The notes under the pieces are model-generated. The model was not told where the DNA came from. It ran no database searches and worked only from the letters and a program-made list of their open reading frames with translations. A stretch of DNA of 64,000 nt from Vitis vinifera (Eukaryota; Streptophyta; Magnoliopsida; Vitales; Vitaceae). Each line of letters begins with the position of its first letter. The first letter of the stretch is position 1. The translations under genes and the position numbers were made by a program. Below are positions 21,864 to 35,477 of this stretch, piece by piece. Location of the stretch: positions 25,459,001-25,523,000 of the forward strand of contig NC_081818.1 in the NCBI RefSeq assembly GCF_030704535.1, given 5' to 3'.

Positions 21864-22442
21864 TGTCACAGGATGCTTCAAATGACCCTCCCCATGGGCT
21901 TATATAGGAGGAGGGAAGCTTCTGGAGACTCTTGGAGCCATCTACACTAAGCCATTGGTGGGAAGAGTGTGGAAGGTTCTAGAAATGCCTAGAGATGTCC
22001 ACACATCTCTACACTATGGTGGAAGACATGAGAGGAGTCCAAGGCTTTCTAGAAGATTCTAAAGATCTCTTGCATATTCTTGTACATAGGGTTGTACATA
22101 GATTAGTGTAGGGAGTTCTAGAATATTCTTGATTTGTAAGGAACCCTCCAAGGTTCTAGAGAGTTCCCTTGGTGCCTATAAATAGGTGAGGGCCTCATTT
22201 GGCCAAGGCACCACCCAAATCACTTCCTAACCAAGCAAGTGAGCATCCAAGCACTTGTAAAGGCTTCGTTGAGTAATAAAGAGCTTCCATTCTTTAAGGA
22301 GTTGCCTACCAAGCTTCTTAAGCTTTCGAGTCGCGATAGCCGAGCAAGCTAAGCATTGGGGAGCAAGGCTGACTTAGCAAGATCAAGCGTCTTGGCTTGT
22401 CTAAGTGCCGCACGAGCTTAGTGAACGACTAAGCCTGTGACA
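21864..22442 (+). mobile_element. Solo LTR with perfect 9-bp inverted ends
   Basis: 579 bp from TGTCACAGG to CCTGTGACA, flanked by CTTA (21860-21863 and 22443-22446). Internally it has promoter-like TATAAATAG (about 22178) and an AATAAAGAG polyadenylation-like signal (about 22276), the layout of an LTR read on the plus strand. No internal region is present. Confidence 0.75.
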
Positions 22443-24045
22443 CTTAGCCGTTTTTGGGTAATATGTCTTTTTGAAGCTTGTGCTACTATATTAAGTGAGT
22501 GTTTGAGGGGTAAAATTGCCATTTTCAATCTAAAAAATCTTTTTTGAAAAAGCCAAAATCCTGAAATCTAAAAGCCCTATTTTTTTTCCAATTAAGCCCT
22601 AATTTCAAATCTCTCAAAGGGGTCTTTATTTCTTCCCCTTCACTGCAAGAGCTTCCATTGCCAAGACCATGGGAATTCATTTCTAATGAAGTCCTCCATT
22701 AGCATCATTCTTATCAGCATAAAAAATCTCTGAATCAATGCTCCATTTGATGTCATTTTTTTCTTTTTTTTTTGTGGCTCATCCGTGGGTTTCTTAGCTT
22801 AAGCCATCTTCTCCAGCAAGTTGCTATATCTGGCAACTATTTCTTGAACTGTCACTCTGACAAGGTTTTCTTTCCAACAACCCTTAGCATTTAGTCCATC
22901 CATTTTTCTCTCCACTATTAGCCTTATTTGGATGTTTTCTGTTTGTGGAGCCTTCTCATTGTAGATTTCCTATTTGAGGTTTCATTTTTACCTTAGATTG
23001 TTCTTGATTTCTAACAATGTCAGTCCTAGGCTTTGTTTGTTCATTGTGAGTGCTTTCTATACATTTGCATGCTTGGAATGTATTTTTATGGTGGTAGAGC
23101 ATTTTCTAAAAGTTTTGAATTGAGACCCTATGATGGGATTAGGGGGAGTTTCTTGTATCTTGTGATAGGAGTTAAGAGGAGACTCTTATATCCCATTAAA
23201 TTTTTTTGGGATGTTGATATGGATGCTTAGTAATATGTGGATACTTTATTTTTGGGCATTTAATATCTTGTTGACATGTGGATGCTTGTTGATTTGAATA
23301 TTTGATATTCTATTATTAAATGGTCATCCCTTTGTTTTTTTTTTCTTGGACAAAAAGAGGTTGATTGTGGTTTTTGTCTCCTTCTAGGATAAATAAGGGA
23401 GATGCATTATATTTAAGATTTTAGATATTGGACGGTGTTGATGATTATTGCCATTTTGTATATATATGTTGATATTGGATATTGGATGGATATCGGATGT
23501 TATTGATGATTATTGTTATATTTTTTTAAGATACATGTTGATATGTGAACTTATCTAGTTTGGATTTGGATATACATGTGATAATTCTTTTGGATATTTT
23601 TTTTTATATACTTGGATATATTGTATCTATTCAATTGTTTCATATAGGTGCTACTAATTGTTTTTGGAAGTTTATTTGCAAGTTTTGTAGTAATTAGGTT
23701 GTGAGATTGAGTGGGTAAGTGAATGGCCTTGTATGAGAATGGGTGAGGCTTGCTTGCTTATTCTATTGTGTTGTAAAGGGTTTTGTCTCAGAATTGTCAA
23801 AGAGGGAGATTGTGAGTGTTTAGCTAAGTTGACAATATTGGACAAAATTCTTAAGTATCTCCTAATTCAGTTTTTTCAAATCCTTCTTTGAACTACTTGC
23901 CTAATGAAGATTAAATTGTTGAATTTGCTAAGAGACTCAAGTATATAGTTGAGGTTGGAGTTTGATGAAATTGAATCAATCATATTTTTTTAAATGTTGT
24001 TTTTCTTGAATGTAATTTTTAAGGAGTTAGGGAGGTCTAGGAAGC

Positions 24046-24088
<43 letters not shown>
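24046..24088. repeat. (AT)n microsatellite
   Basis: About 21 uninterrupted AT dinucleotides. Confidence 0.95.
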
Positions 24089-24089
<1 letters not shown>

Positions 24090-26626
24090 CTAAGTATTCA
24101 AAATGTCTTATTCCAAAATTGATCCAATTTCAAGTTAGATCGATCTAGGTTGCAATTTCTTGATCTTATTTCATTCGTTGGATTAAGGGTTTCTTTAAAC
24201 TTAAAATACAACAATTGCTTCCTGAAATGCGAGAAATAATCGTTCTCCCCTTGTGCTTTTTTTTTTCTTACAAAAATTTAGGGTATTTGGTTGTCAAGAA
24301 AATCTCATTTTCTACTTGATTTTCAAATTGTTTTCAACAGATTTTCTTGAGAAAAAATGAGTTAATTCTTTTGTTCATTCATCTCTCAATTTTTAATCTA
24401 TTTGGATTTGGGTGAAAACCCATTTTCTTCTTATGTGGATTAAAAAAGATGTCGAGATCGAACTTGGTGAAGATTCCAAGTGTGCTCCATAAGAAGAAGG
24501 TATGAAATTGAAAGTGGAAATGTGCTAGTCAAGTGATTCGGGAAGGATTGGTAGGTTTGAGATAGGTAAAACCTTGCATTCATTTTTTATTCTTCATAGT
24601 GAACATTTTCGATCAATTGTAGGTTCGTGATTTTTTATTTCTTCGAAGATTTTTCACGTTAAATTTTGGTGTCATTGTCTTTTTCTCTAATTCTACTTCT
24701 TGATTTTAGTTTTCATTTATTACTTGGGCATAAAAGTTTAATGAAATGAGTTGAGATAGGTGTGATCTTCTTTAAATATCTTGAATATTTTTTTCTTGTT
24801 ATTTTGCTATGGACACTCAATAGAAGTAGAAAATTGTACTAATGAGAAATTGTTCTTATGAACTGTGTTGGGAAGTGTTGTAGTATTTACATGTGACTTG
24901 CATTTGAAAATTATTGGGAGAGTGTTGTTGTATATGTTGGAAAGTATTCGACGAGAAGAACAAATTGTGAAAAATTTAAGGTTAAGTAATATATGTTGGG
25001 GAATGTTTTAAATTTGTTTAAAAAAACACCTATTCAAACCCCATTTAAGTATAGTATATCATTGAGATTCATCTTCATTTTTTATATCTTTATGGAAATT
25101 ATATAGTATTCACAAGCTCATCTCTATCTTCTAACATTTTCTCGTCATGACCTAAAATATTTATAAAAATATTCTTAAATAATTTTCTTTATTCTATAAT
25201 AAATTATTATATTACAATAATACATAAACTTAAACAATATTATTTACGGGATTTATACTAATTAGAAATTTATTATACCATCCAAAAGTTATCATTGAAA
25301 TCGAAAGATATTAATTTAGATTATGAAACTTGGACTAATAGAAATCTTAATTAAGAAACAAATGGGCAATTATTAGTTTTTAATTAAATGTTATAATAAA
25401 ATAACATTTGACAAAAAAGCTTAAATTTTATCTATAAATTAAAATGAAAATCTTATTCTTTTTATAATTTATAAAATAAATTTATAAATTAATTAGTTGC
25501 ATCTTCTTAAAAAAAATCTAATTTCAAATGAGTTAGTACTTTTAGAAATGATTTCTTTTGAAGAAAAATAATGTATCAATAAAACTTTTAAAATTTTGAA
25601 AAATCACTTATTTATCACTCTCGAAAAAGTACTCAGACATGTGATTATCCTGAAACGATTCTAAAGAAAGCACTTTAATGAAATGTATTTCAAATATGAA
25701 CACTCCCAAAGCCATTAAAAATTTAGAAGAGATAATGACCAAAAGGCATTTGTAAAATAAAAATATTTCCTTTTTAAGAGGAAAAAAACAAAAGTTCAAG
25801 TCTATCTAATGAAGTGGCTTGAATAAGAACAAAATGAGAGAGGCCAAGCAGAGCAGGGGATGTTACACACTGATCCTATCCCATCTTCTCCCATTGTGAG
25901 ATCCTATCTTGCTCTCCTCCCAAAACATAAGTTACAAAACTACACATTTTACCAATAAATAAATAATAGTAGCTATTATTATATTGGGGGGAAAAAAAAA
26001 GCACCACCCAATCACCAACTGGCCCATCTCTGTCTCAGCCTCCCTTTTTTTTTTTATTCTTTTTTTTTTTGTGTCAATTTGTATATTTCGATATAAAAGT
26101 CACGCTATGTTTTGGGCTGGTGGCCCTTACTTGGATTCATGGAGAAGAAGCCAAAATCACCTATCCGCCATCTTTTTTTCCCATACCAAATTGCCCTTGA
26201 ATGGCACTTCAATAACATCTCCGACCTTATATTTGATTGGTAATGAAATAGCATCATCATGTAAGAAAGTTTTACTCATAAATTTTAAATATTTTAATTA
26301 TGAATATTATTAAATATAAGAAAAATTTTATATTTTTTAATAATAAATATTAAAATATAATATAATTTTTATTTTAAATAAATATTAAATATTAAAAAAT
26401 AATACATATTTCATTTTATTTTTTTAAACTAAATATAAGTATAACGTAACATATCTCATCATATATATTGTTTTAAAATTTTATTTCATATCTTAGAACC
26501 TCATATTTTTGTTAGAAATTATATTATAATATATGTATTTTCTATTAAGCGGGATATGATATGATGAGATATACATATCCTTTAAGATATCATGTCTTAT
26601 CCTATTAATCAAAATATGTCATATTT

Positions 26627-26755
26627 GGTTAGTTGAATATAGTATGAGAAATGATAAGGGGACGACACATCATATCTTATGTTTAGTTGATAATGGTATA
26701 AAAGAAGTTATTTTATTACTTATCCTATTTTATATTCAACTAACTATGAATGAAA
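26627..26755. mobile_element. Possible small fold-back MITE
   Basis: The left phrase GGTTAGTTGAATATAGTATG is answered about 100 bp later by TATATTCAACTAACTATG in inverted form. No target duplication was established. Confidence 0.35.
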
Positions 26756-27770
26756 AATAAATGATAAGATATATTATTCATCATTTTTTATATTTATTTT
26801 ACATGAAAAATATATTATTCTTAAGCTAAGATACAAGACATATATATATATCTCATATTTCTTATTTTTTAAAATCAAAATTTATTATTTTTTTCTATTA
26901 TTTATTTAATAAAATAAAAAAACTGATTAAAAATTAAAAATAATACTTATTTTTATATATTAAATAACATAATATAAAAAAATTATTTATAAATTATAAA
27001 TATTTATTTTAAACAAATGTCAAACATTAAAAAATAATATTTGTTTTATTTCATTTTGTTATATATTTTACAAATTAAATATAAGGGTAACATAACATAA
27101 ATAATGATTTTAAGAGCCATTTATTTAAAAAAAATTAATATGTGCAAAATCTTTTTCCCTTAAATTTCAAAATTTTATCTTTTGCTTGCTATAATACAAG
27201 TGGAAAATTTTCTCATTCAAGATAAGTTAATCAATTCAAAGTCTCCACTAAACTTTTTTTTTCTTTTCAATTTAGCGTATACATGAAAACTTTTGATCTA
27301 GACAAATTTGGTAATACAAATGAAACACGTTTTTATTTTATTTTATTTTTTTTCTTTTTCTTTTCCTTTTTTTTAAAAGTGGGGTTCATTGATTTTGATG
27401 GGAAAGAGAGAGAAAGAAAAGGATTGTATGTGTGACATTTCAAAGATTCTCTGAATTGATATGATTAGTAAGAGAGAATGCTATCACGTTAACAATAGTG
27501 AGAGGTTTCTTTTGTACGAAATATTGGAAGTTTACAAAATATATTGAATTTTATAAAAATAAAAAAATAAAAAAACCTAAAGAAAATTAAAAAAAAAAGA
27601 TTGGAAGGAAAGCATTTTTAAAAAAATAATTTTATATGAAATTTTAATAAAGAATAAAACATTATTAATACATATATTAATAATTTATTATGAATAGAAA
27701 ATTTATGAATTTTTTTATGATCTATATTTAAAATTGTATGGCATTTGTTTGGGTGTAATAATTAATAGGT

Positions 27771-28030
27771 TATATTTGGATCCCATCAAAAAATTAAGAA
27801 AATAAAAAAATATTTTTTATATTTGATTTTATCATAAAAATATGAAAAAAAATGGAATATAGTTAAAATTAATGAAAATTTTATATATTTTAAATTATTT
27901 AATCTTAAAATATGAAAGAATTAAATAAGTGAAAAAAAAAAGAATTTATTGAAATTAAATCTATTTTTTACTTTTTTTTTTTTTTTTTTTTTTGACATTT
28001 TCCCTCAAATTATGGACAACCAAACATATG
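27771..28030 (+). mobile_element. AT-rich MITE of the ATGTTTGG-ended family, in unit B
   Basis: Runs from TATATTTGGATCC to GGACAACCAAACATATG and is orthologous to the copy at 12083-12374. Contains a T24 tract (about 27971-27994). Confidence 0.65.
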
Positions 28031-29122
28031 CCAATAATTAGAATAAATTTTAAAAAATAAATTATGGAACATCTCCAAAATGATAAGAGGGAAAAGGATA
28101 GAAGTTGACAACACGTTTGGATGAAAAAGAAAAATGGAAATAATTATGTTTTGTACTAGAAGTGTTTGAATGTGTTTCTCTTTGGGTATTTTCTCAAAAG
28201 CAAATGCAGTGAAAAAGAAAAAAAAATTTAGTTTGAAAATATTTAATAACTTTTAATTAAAAATAATTTTTGAAAATTTGTTGATAACTTTTCCATTATA
28301 CCATACATGAGAATATACTAAAAATAATTATTTTTTATATTTGTATTTTCAAGTAAAACTTTATTTCTCTGAATGTAATTGATAACCATTTTTAAAAATT
28401 ATTTCTAAAAACCTTTTTATTTTTTAGAAATATTTTTGAACACTTTACCAAATAAAACCTACATCCTTTATTTATTTTTAATCAAAATTAAAATATATTT
28501 TATTTTTTTAATAAATATGAATTATAGTTCTGTCTGCTTGAAAGAATTTTATAGAAAAAATAATTTTTTTTATTTAAATTATACATTTTTTGGATTTTTA
28601 AATTTAACCATGATGTGTTTAAAATAGAAAAAAATTGTTACAATATGAACGAAATTTTATTTTGAGATAAAAAAGAAACTGAATAACAAATCATGGGTAG
28701 AAAGCTGCAGAAATCTACCTAAAAACAGCAGGCTTGTTTGGAACCATTGAATTCGTAAAGCCGTGTCTACTCTTTGGGCATTAATAAATGGAGGAGAATT
28801 TATCAAACAATGGCATTTCTGTAACTATTAGGAAATACCATGGGAGTTTTCATCCTCTCCAGTTTCATATAGGATACAGGCGACGATACTCCACGCCACC
28901 AACTCATCAGTCATCAGACTCATCACTGTCATCACTCTTCTCTCAGCCTTTCGCCCCACCTCTTTCTTTCTTTCTTTCTTTTTTTTTTTTTCCTTTCATA
29001 ATTGAAAAAGTGACCAGAAAGCTTCCATAAAATATTCAGCTCTTTGGGTCTTTGAGCTTCTCAGATCTCTAAGCCTACTTGAGAGAAAGTTTACAAACAG
29101 GGGAACGGCTTGTTTGGATGAG

Positions 29123-32100
29123 ATGATTCGATTACCAGAGAGGTTTAGAGCGTTTTTAAACAACAGATGGCTGGTATTTGTGGCCGCAATGTGGATACAG
29201 TCGTGTGCCGGAATTGGGTACTTGTTTGGGAGTTTATCGCCGGTGATGAAGAGCTCTCTCAATTACAATCAGAGGCAGATTGCAAAGTTGGGTGTGGCTA
29301 AGGATATTGGAGACAGTATTGGGTTTTGGATTGGGAGCCTGTGTGAGATTTTGCCTCTGTGGGCTGTTCTGCTCGTTGGTGCTTTGCAGAATTTTATTGG
29401 GTATGGGTGGGTTTGGTTGATTGTCACTCATCGAGTTCCAACACTGCCTTTGTGGGCTGTGAGTATCGTTTATCAAATACTTTTCCCTTTTCTCTCCCTT
29501 TTCGATTTCACGTGATCCATCGCCTAAAGTAGCTGTGCTTTTTTGTTTCTTCTTTCTTTTGGTTTTTGTTTGATGTCTGTTTTCTTCTAGTTACACATAA
29601 TGATCTGGGTCTTTTTGTTAAACTTTGCAAGATGCACTGAGTATCTCAAACTAAGTTCAAATGATCACTCTTTAGATTTCTGGAGCACAGTTCAATCCTT
29701 TTTTTGTTTGATAGAGCAGTGCTCAGTTTAATTTGTCAATCGGATATTCTCTTGCAAGAATAATTGTTATTCTCTACTTTTCGGAAAAGTTTCTGGATTT
29801 TAGCATCCAGAGTCCTGCAATTGATAGTGGGTTGTTTTATTGTATTACCCTTCTGCATATTCTGTTTTTCTTTTACTTTTCCTTTGTTCTTTACCTATAG
29901 GGATCCTTTTAAGATTCTGGAATTGATTTTAGCTGCATTATTTCCTTGATTGAGCAAAGGAGTTAATTTTATTATTTTTGATATTCAGTCTTCTTTAGAT
30001 TAAATTTTTGAAATCTTATTTACTTTCCAAATTTGAGTAGGGGTTTCTGTTTTATTTTATTTTATTTTTCTAATTTTGCTTTATATCGTAGTTGGTCCTT
30101 TCCATTTGAGTTGAGACTTGCATTTCTGCTGGTGAAACAGCATTATCCTTCTGTGCATGATAAGAAATTACATTGAAGATGGTTAATAAATAAATTTGGC
30201 AGATATTTATGCTTCAGATATCCAACAATCTAAGGGCTAAGGTGCTTGTGATTGATTTCAGATGGATGAATTGGTTGTTCTACTGGGCTCCACTACTCCC
30301 TTGGGATTGGTCATGAATCACATTTCAAAGATCTAAGGGCAATCCATTTCACAAGATCTTTGATGCTTTTGACAATGTGGTTGAGAAGTTTGGCTTTGCA
30401 AATGATCTGATACATGAATCAAATTTTACCTTTGAAATGTTTGTGTCATCGTTTTTTTTCTCATTACAGTTCTGGAGTCAGATATTTGTTCCTTGTGTTT
30501 TGTATTGCTCTCCAAAGTACAACCTTTTTTGTTTTCACTAAACTTCAAATTATGTTCTAATTTTTGGTTTACATGGATTGCCCTAGTGAGCTATATGTCC
30601 CTTTACTCCTTTATCGGTATATTTGCTTCTTCAAATTATGCATTTACCCTGGCTTTTATTTCACCAGAATTTACCAATACAATCAGTACAATAAGATAAT
30701 AGTGAAATATACTTAAAATTCAGCACTAACATATTATGATTGAAATATATTAGCCCTAGTGTACATTGTTTGCTTTTGGGTTAGATTGATAGCCTAACAT
30801 GGTATTAGAGCTTTGATTAATTAAAGGTCTCGAGTTTGAGTCTCTATGTTTGTTTATTCCCACACCTGTTTATTTGCAATTCGTAATATGTGATTTGCTT
30901 CTCCATGTGTGGGTATGAGGCCCAGTAAACCAACTCTCAATGCAATTTATTATATGGTTCCAACTTGTCTTATTTTGGGCATTAATCATTGGCTGAGCTG
31001 TAGTTATCATATGAGTCATGCACTGAAAAGCTTCTGAAACTTTGTGTTCCAGACAATGTTAGATTTAAGCTGGTCAAATGGATCCTTAAGTTGAAAGTAA
31101 TATGCTAAATTTGACTACTTGTAGCCTTATGAGGAGACTTTTTAATCTTGCATCCCTTCTTGCTGTGGTTAAATTGTTAATGGATATCAAAATGCAGATA
31201 TGCATTCTTATATTTGTGGGAACAAATGGTGAGACCTACTTCAATACGGTGGATCTGGTTTCCTGTGTGCAAAATTTCCCAAAGAGCCGGGGGCCTGTGG
31301 TTGGAATATTAAAAGGCTTTGCTGGGTTGAGTGGCGCCATTTTGACACAGATATATACCATGATCCATTCCCCTGATCACGCATCCCTCGTATTCATGGT
31401 TGCAGTGGGTCCAATAATGGTAGTTTTTGCCCTAATGTTCATTGTTAGGCCTGTTGGAGGTCACAGACAAGTCCGGCCAACTGATGACTTAAGTTTCACA
31501 TTCATCTATGGTGTCTGCCTCCTTTTGGCTGCTTATTTGATGGGGGTCATGCTTGTCCAAGATCTAGTTCACTTAAGCCACACAGTGGTCACAATTTTTA
31601 CAGCAATTTTGTTTGTCCTCATTTTAGCACCAATTGTGATTCCTGTGTCACTGAGTTTTTTCTCAGAGCCAAAAGCTCCTGAAGCAGAGGCTCTTCTAAC
31701 AGAGCCACAGAAAGACGAACCTGGCAAGTCCGAACAGGATGCAACTGAGGTTATATTTAGTGAGGTGGAAGATGAGAAGCCTAAGGAAGTAGACTTGCTT
31801 CCAGCATCAGAAAGGCAAAAACGAATTGCCCATTTGCAAGCAAAACTGTTCCAAGCAGCTGCAGAAGGAGCTGTGAGGGTCAAGAGGAGGAGGGGGCCGC
31901 ATAGAGGGGAGGACTTTACCCTGATGCAGGCTTTGATTAAGGCAGACTTTTGGCTTATCTTTTTCTCACTTCTTTTGGGTTCTGGATCTGGTTTGACAGT
32001 GATTGATAATTTGGGACAGATGAGCCAGTCTTTAGGATATCATAATACACATATATTTGTATCCATGATCAGCATTTGGAATTTTCTTGGTCGAATTGGT

Positions 32101-32736
32101 GGAGGTTACTTCTCTGAGATGATAGTCAGGTACAAACTTGCTTCATTTCCCACTGGGTTTCCAGATTTGATTTTGATTTTGGTTTGTGCTCATTTTTCTT
32201 ATCTGATCTTGTGATGCTTGTTGAGTAGGGACCATGCTTACCCACGGCCAGTGGCCATGGCAGCGGCCCAAGTTATAATGGCACTCGGACACTTATTCTT
32301 TGCTATGGGATGGCCTGGGGCAATGCACATTGGTACTCTATTGATTGGGCTTGGTTATGGGGCCCACTGGGCAATTGTGCCGGCTGCTGCCTCTGAGTTG
32401 TTTGGCTTGAAGAACTTTGGGGCTTTATACAATTTTCTCACGCTTGCAAACCCTGCAGGTTCACTAGTGTTTTCTGGTGTCATTGCTAGCAGTATATATG
32501 ATCGTGAAGCGGAGAAACAAGCTCATCACCACCATCACCTGCAGCAGAACGTAGGATCGATTTTCTCTGGCATGCTTAGTATGGATGACCCTCCAAAATG
32601 TGAAGGTTCCATATGCTTCTTTCTCACTTCTATGATAATGTCTGGTCTCTGCATTATAGCAGTTGTTTTAAGCATGGTACTTGTACATCGGACAAAGATT
32701 GTCTATGCCAACCTCTATGGAAAATCACGTACTTGA
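29123..32736 (+). CDS. Nodulin-like MFS transporter B (NFD4-like)
   Basis: Three coding exons: 29123-29458, 31198-32129 and 32229-32736. Exon lengths are identical to those of MFS-A (336, 932, 508 nt) and they join to 591 codons plus stop. I start at the ATG of MIRLPERFRAF; the in-frame codons upstream begin only at a TTG. The Nodulin-like domain (PF06813) spans roughly residues 10-260, with WIQSCAGIGYLFGSLSP and SRGPVVGILKGFAGLSGAI. The loop RRRGPHRGEDF and the C-terminal half LGRIGGGYFSE...GLGYGAHWAIVP follow, with a late AHHHHHLQQ loop. About 36 residues differ from MFS-A by eye, mostly conservative. Intron 1 is 1739 bp and holds an insertion absent from copy A. Substrate unknown. It lies tail to tail with the peroxidase pseudogene. 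Confidence 0.93.
30507..30925 (+). mobile_element. Insertion in MFS-B intron 1, SINE-like or LTR-leader-like
   Basis: About 420 bp missing from MFS-A intron 1. Near 30799 it has TGGTATTAGAGC, one mismatch from a primer-binding site for initiator-Met tRNA. About 35 nt later GAGTTTGAGTCTC resembles a Pol III B box. The box A/box B spacing suits a tRNA-derived SINE; the first motif also suits an LTR-element leader. The ends are not sharply defined. Confidence 0.4.
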
Positions 32737-33455
32737 CTCATGGCAAGAGTAGCAAAAGGTGCATTGTGAGTAGAGTGTTTGTCCAATTTATGTCAATGTT
32801 TTGTATACTTCATTCCGAGCTCGTGGAGAAGTTGCTGATTTTTAACCTATGTTTCTGAAAGCTAAGCAATTCTCCAGAACACGGGACTCCAGAGGGGGAA
32901 GCAGATGGAATTTAGACACTGCTTTTTTCGGGTGTTCCACAATGTTTGCTATAATGTATTGGAGTCACATGGTTCTATTTTGTATGTTGAGGTGTTGTGT
33001 ATTTCTTTTCATTCTAGTTTGGACATTTATTTGGTGTGGAAGCATTAAATTTGTTTCCCTAAAAGTTCTTTCTTACGTCTGTTGTTGGGACTTTTTGAGG
33101 AGGATGTGCTTACTATTTTTCATTCATTATTGACACTGAATTTCTTAATTTGCTTATATTTTGAGAAAAGTTGCAGAACTTTTGTTGTAAATTAAGCATC
33201 AATTGGCAGGCTGTATGATCATTATGATTCTCTAGTTTGAGGATATCTAAACAACAGGCTGTAAAATATTGTCTTCCAAATCTATCTTACAACCTAAATT
33301 AAAAAAAGAAAAAGGGAAAAAATGAATTGCTAATCTTCAATGTTGTGGGTCTTATTATGAAGACTCTGAACATTTCAAGGATACAACAGAGTACATGCAG
33401 GGGATTTCAGGAAACTGGATAATGAGGAATTCGTTACGGAACTTGTTGCTGAGAC

Positions 33456-35213
33456 ATTGCCTTCATGAAGTGAAGGCTGTGCAACCCGTCCTAGTCTCTC
33501 CTTGGTCACCAGTTTTGACGCCAACTCTCCCAAGCTTCCTCATTGCAGTGATGAAAGCTACATTGAACTCACCTGGGCTGTTGGCAAAATCAGTGGCTGT
33601 ATAGGCTGAGATGCAGGATCAGTGCCTCATCTGAAGTGAACAAACCCTTTCCTGCCACCAGATTCTGGTAATACACATTGTCAAATGTTCGTGAGGTTAC
33701 AGGATCCATGTCAATTGCTATGCTGGGATCCACATTCTGAGGGCAAACTGACATTAGCTGCTTGGCGTAATCTCGGTCTAGAGAAGGGTCCACCGGGGAG
33801 GATGAGGAGAATGAGTAAAGGTGGTTGGCAAAGCGGCTGCAGTGGGAGAAGCCTAGAGTGTGTGCTCCAGACAATGCTATCATATCAAGCTGGCTAAGGT
33901 TGTGTCTCGCAAGCATGGAGTTGAGTTGGTCAAGATCAAAGGGAGGTTCTGGCAGGTTTCCACCAACCCGAGATGCTTGAGGGATGAGACCATCATGACA
34001 ACCCAATTCTACACTGAATCAAGGGCTTCCAACCTGGGAGTTTTCAGAACGAGTTTTTGGTTAAAAAAAAAGTGAGACGATTCAATGACTGCTAATGAGG
34101 TCGTGCGTCCTTACCAGGGCTACAACATCTCTGGCAGCTAGAGCCAGAATATCTGCACAAGGGCCTATCTCTGGGCATGCTGCTTCTACTGCTTGCTTGG
34201 CTTTGAATACGGTGTCACAGGCACCGTCTCCTGCAAGGGAGTGATTATCTTTAGAATCCTTCTCCGCATCCCCATTTGGTGATGAAATCAGGACTGAGGC
34301 ATCACATCCCTGCAAAGATAAGCACAGAAATCTGTTTGCAATGTTTGTTCCAAAACAATCAAATAAATAATCAATCAAGTCATGTTTGTTTCTAAGAATG
34401 ACAAGAAAACAGATAACAGAAGGTAAAATAGAAACGTAAAAAGATACAAATCCGATCCCCCAAATATCTCCTTCCATGAATCTTCCTTCCTTGTTTGAAC
34501 ACCAACTTTCTTACTCTCTTAAATAAAAAATTATGAAAATGGATAAATTTCCCTTAGTTTCTATAATAATTAAGTGGATTGTGCCTGAAAAGTGAAAATA
34601 GAGGGTTTGAGATGTAAAACAGCTAACTGCAGCCATCTTGTCCAATTCAAAGGAGTAATCAATTTGCATGGAAACTCCCCTCTTTATATAATCAAGAGCT
34701 TTCATGCTAGAAACCCAAGTGTGTTTGTTCTTTATACTTAGAGGCGGGTTTTCTGTGTGACCGTATCTTCCATTGCAGAAAAACTAGTGTCCTATCTTTG
34801 TTTTTATCTCAGATTCTTAGTAAAAAGAGCATCTCTCTCTTTTCCCCCCTCATGTCCTGCTTGCTCATTTGGGCACCCCAATCACAATCCAAAGGACTTT
34901 GAATATAGGAAAAGACACCAGCCTGAGATGTTTTCATCACAGCAAAATGCAACACAGAAATAGAACAGATAGTTACTGCCCGCTATACCTCAACAAAGCA
35001 GTCATGGAAAAACAGTCGAAGACTGGCCGGGATTGTGTTGAACGTCTGGCTAACCTTGACGGATACCGATTGTTTCACCATAGCTTCCACGTTGGGACAA
35101 CTCGAACTGTAAAAGTTCTCCGCCAATTGTCCCTCTCCCTTCCCAACCCACTAGACACAACCCCATCCCTGCCTTCATTTTTCTCTCCATTAACACACTC
35201 TATCTCTTCGTAG
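33456..35213 (-). pseudogene. Class III peroxidase pseudogene in unit B
   Basis: Minus-strand copy of the intact gene at 41309-43213, with all three exons in order: exon 1 about 34990-35190, exon 2 about 34118-34313, exon 3 about 33456-34025. Exon 3 keeps [16 protein letters not shown] (haem-ligand histidine) but loses frame after FTSDEAL because a few bases are missing. Exon 1 is shifted by a deletion in the signal-peptide region, and the [11 protein letters not shown] block is displaced from the start frame. Exon 2 stays open with three extra bases (GDGACDTV) and keeps the cysteine of CADIL. At least two frame-breaking changes make it a recent pseudogene rather than a working gene. Confidence 0.88.
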
Positions 35214-35477
35214 TCCATTTCTGGGGATTATATATATATATATAGTTCAGATGAAGAGAAGGAAGCAAGGAGACTAGAGACTTTGGGATTCTTCGTATAA
35301 TTAGTCTAAGCCTTTGGTTTGCCATTCAAATGACCACATGCAGTTAAGCATATAAAGAAAGTTAAATTAAGCTTTTTTATTACTGGGTTCATTTCTTGTA
35401 TTGGGATAAACACAACTTCCATTCAACGCCTGAATAACCTATGGCTCTTATTTCACCATTGTTTTTAGGATCAGGGA

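Larger units (their letters stand above)
22443..27627. other. Non-duplicated AT-rich DNA between units A and B
   Basis: No gene recognised. A CAAAGAGGGAGATTGTGAGTG-like phrase near 23798-23818 resembles a polypurine tract followed by an LTR start, but nothing around it supports an element. Contains an (AT)n tract at 24046-24088 and a fold-back AT-rich stretch near 26630-26750. Confidence 0.4.
27628..35477 (+). repeat. Segmental duplication unit B (MFS + peroxidase pseudogene)
   Basis: Collinear with unit A from 11935. It lacks the solo LTR and LINE segment of unit A, and has its own extra piece in MFS intron 1 (about 30507-30925). Its right part is interrupted by a copia element at 35478-40077 and resumes to about 40905. 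Confidence 0.9.

Noticed and set aside
23798-23830. Polypurine tract and LTR start
   Set aside because: No matching second LTR, primer-binding site or coding remnant was found around it.
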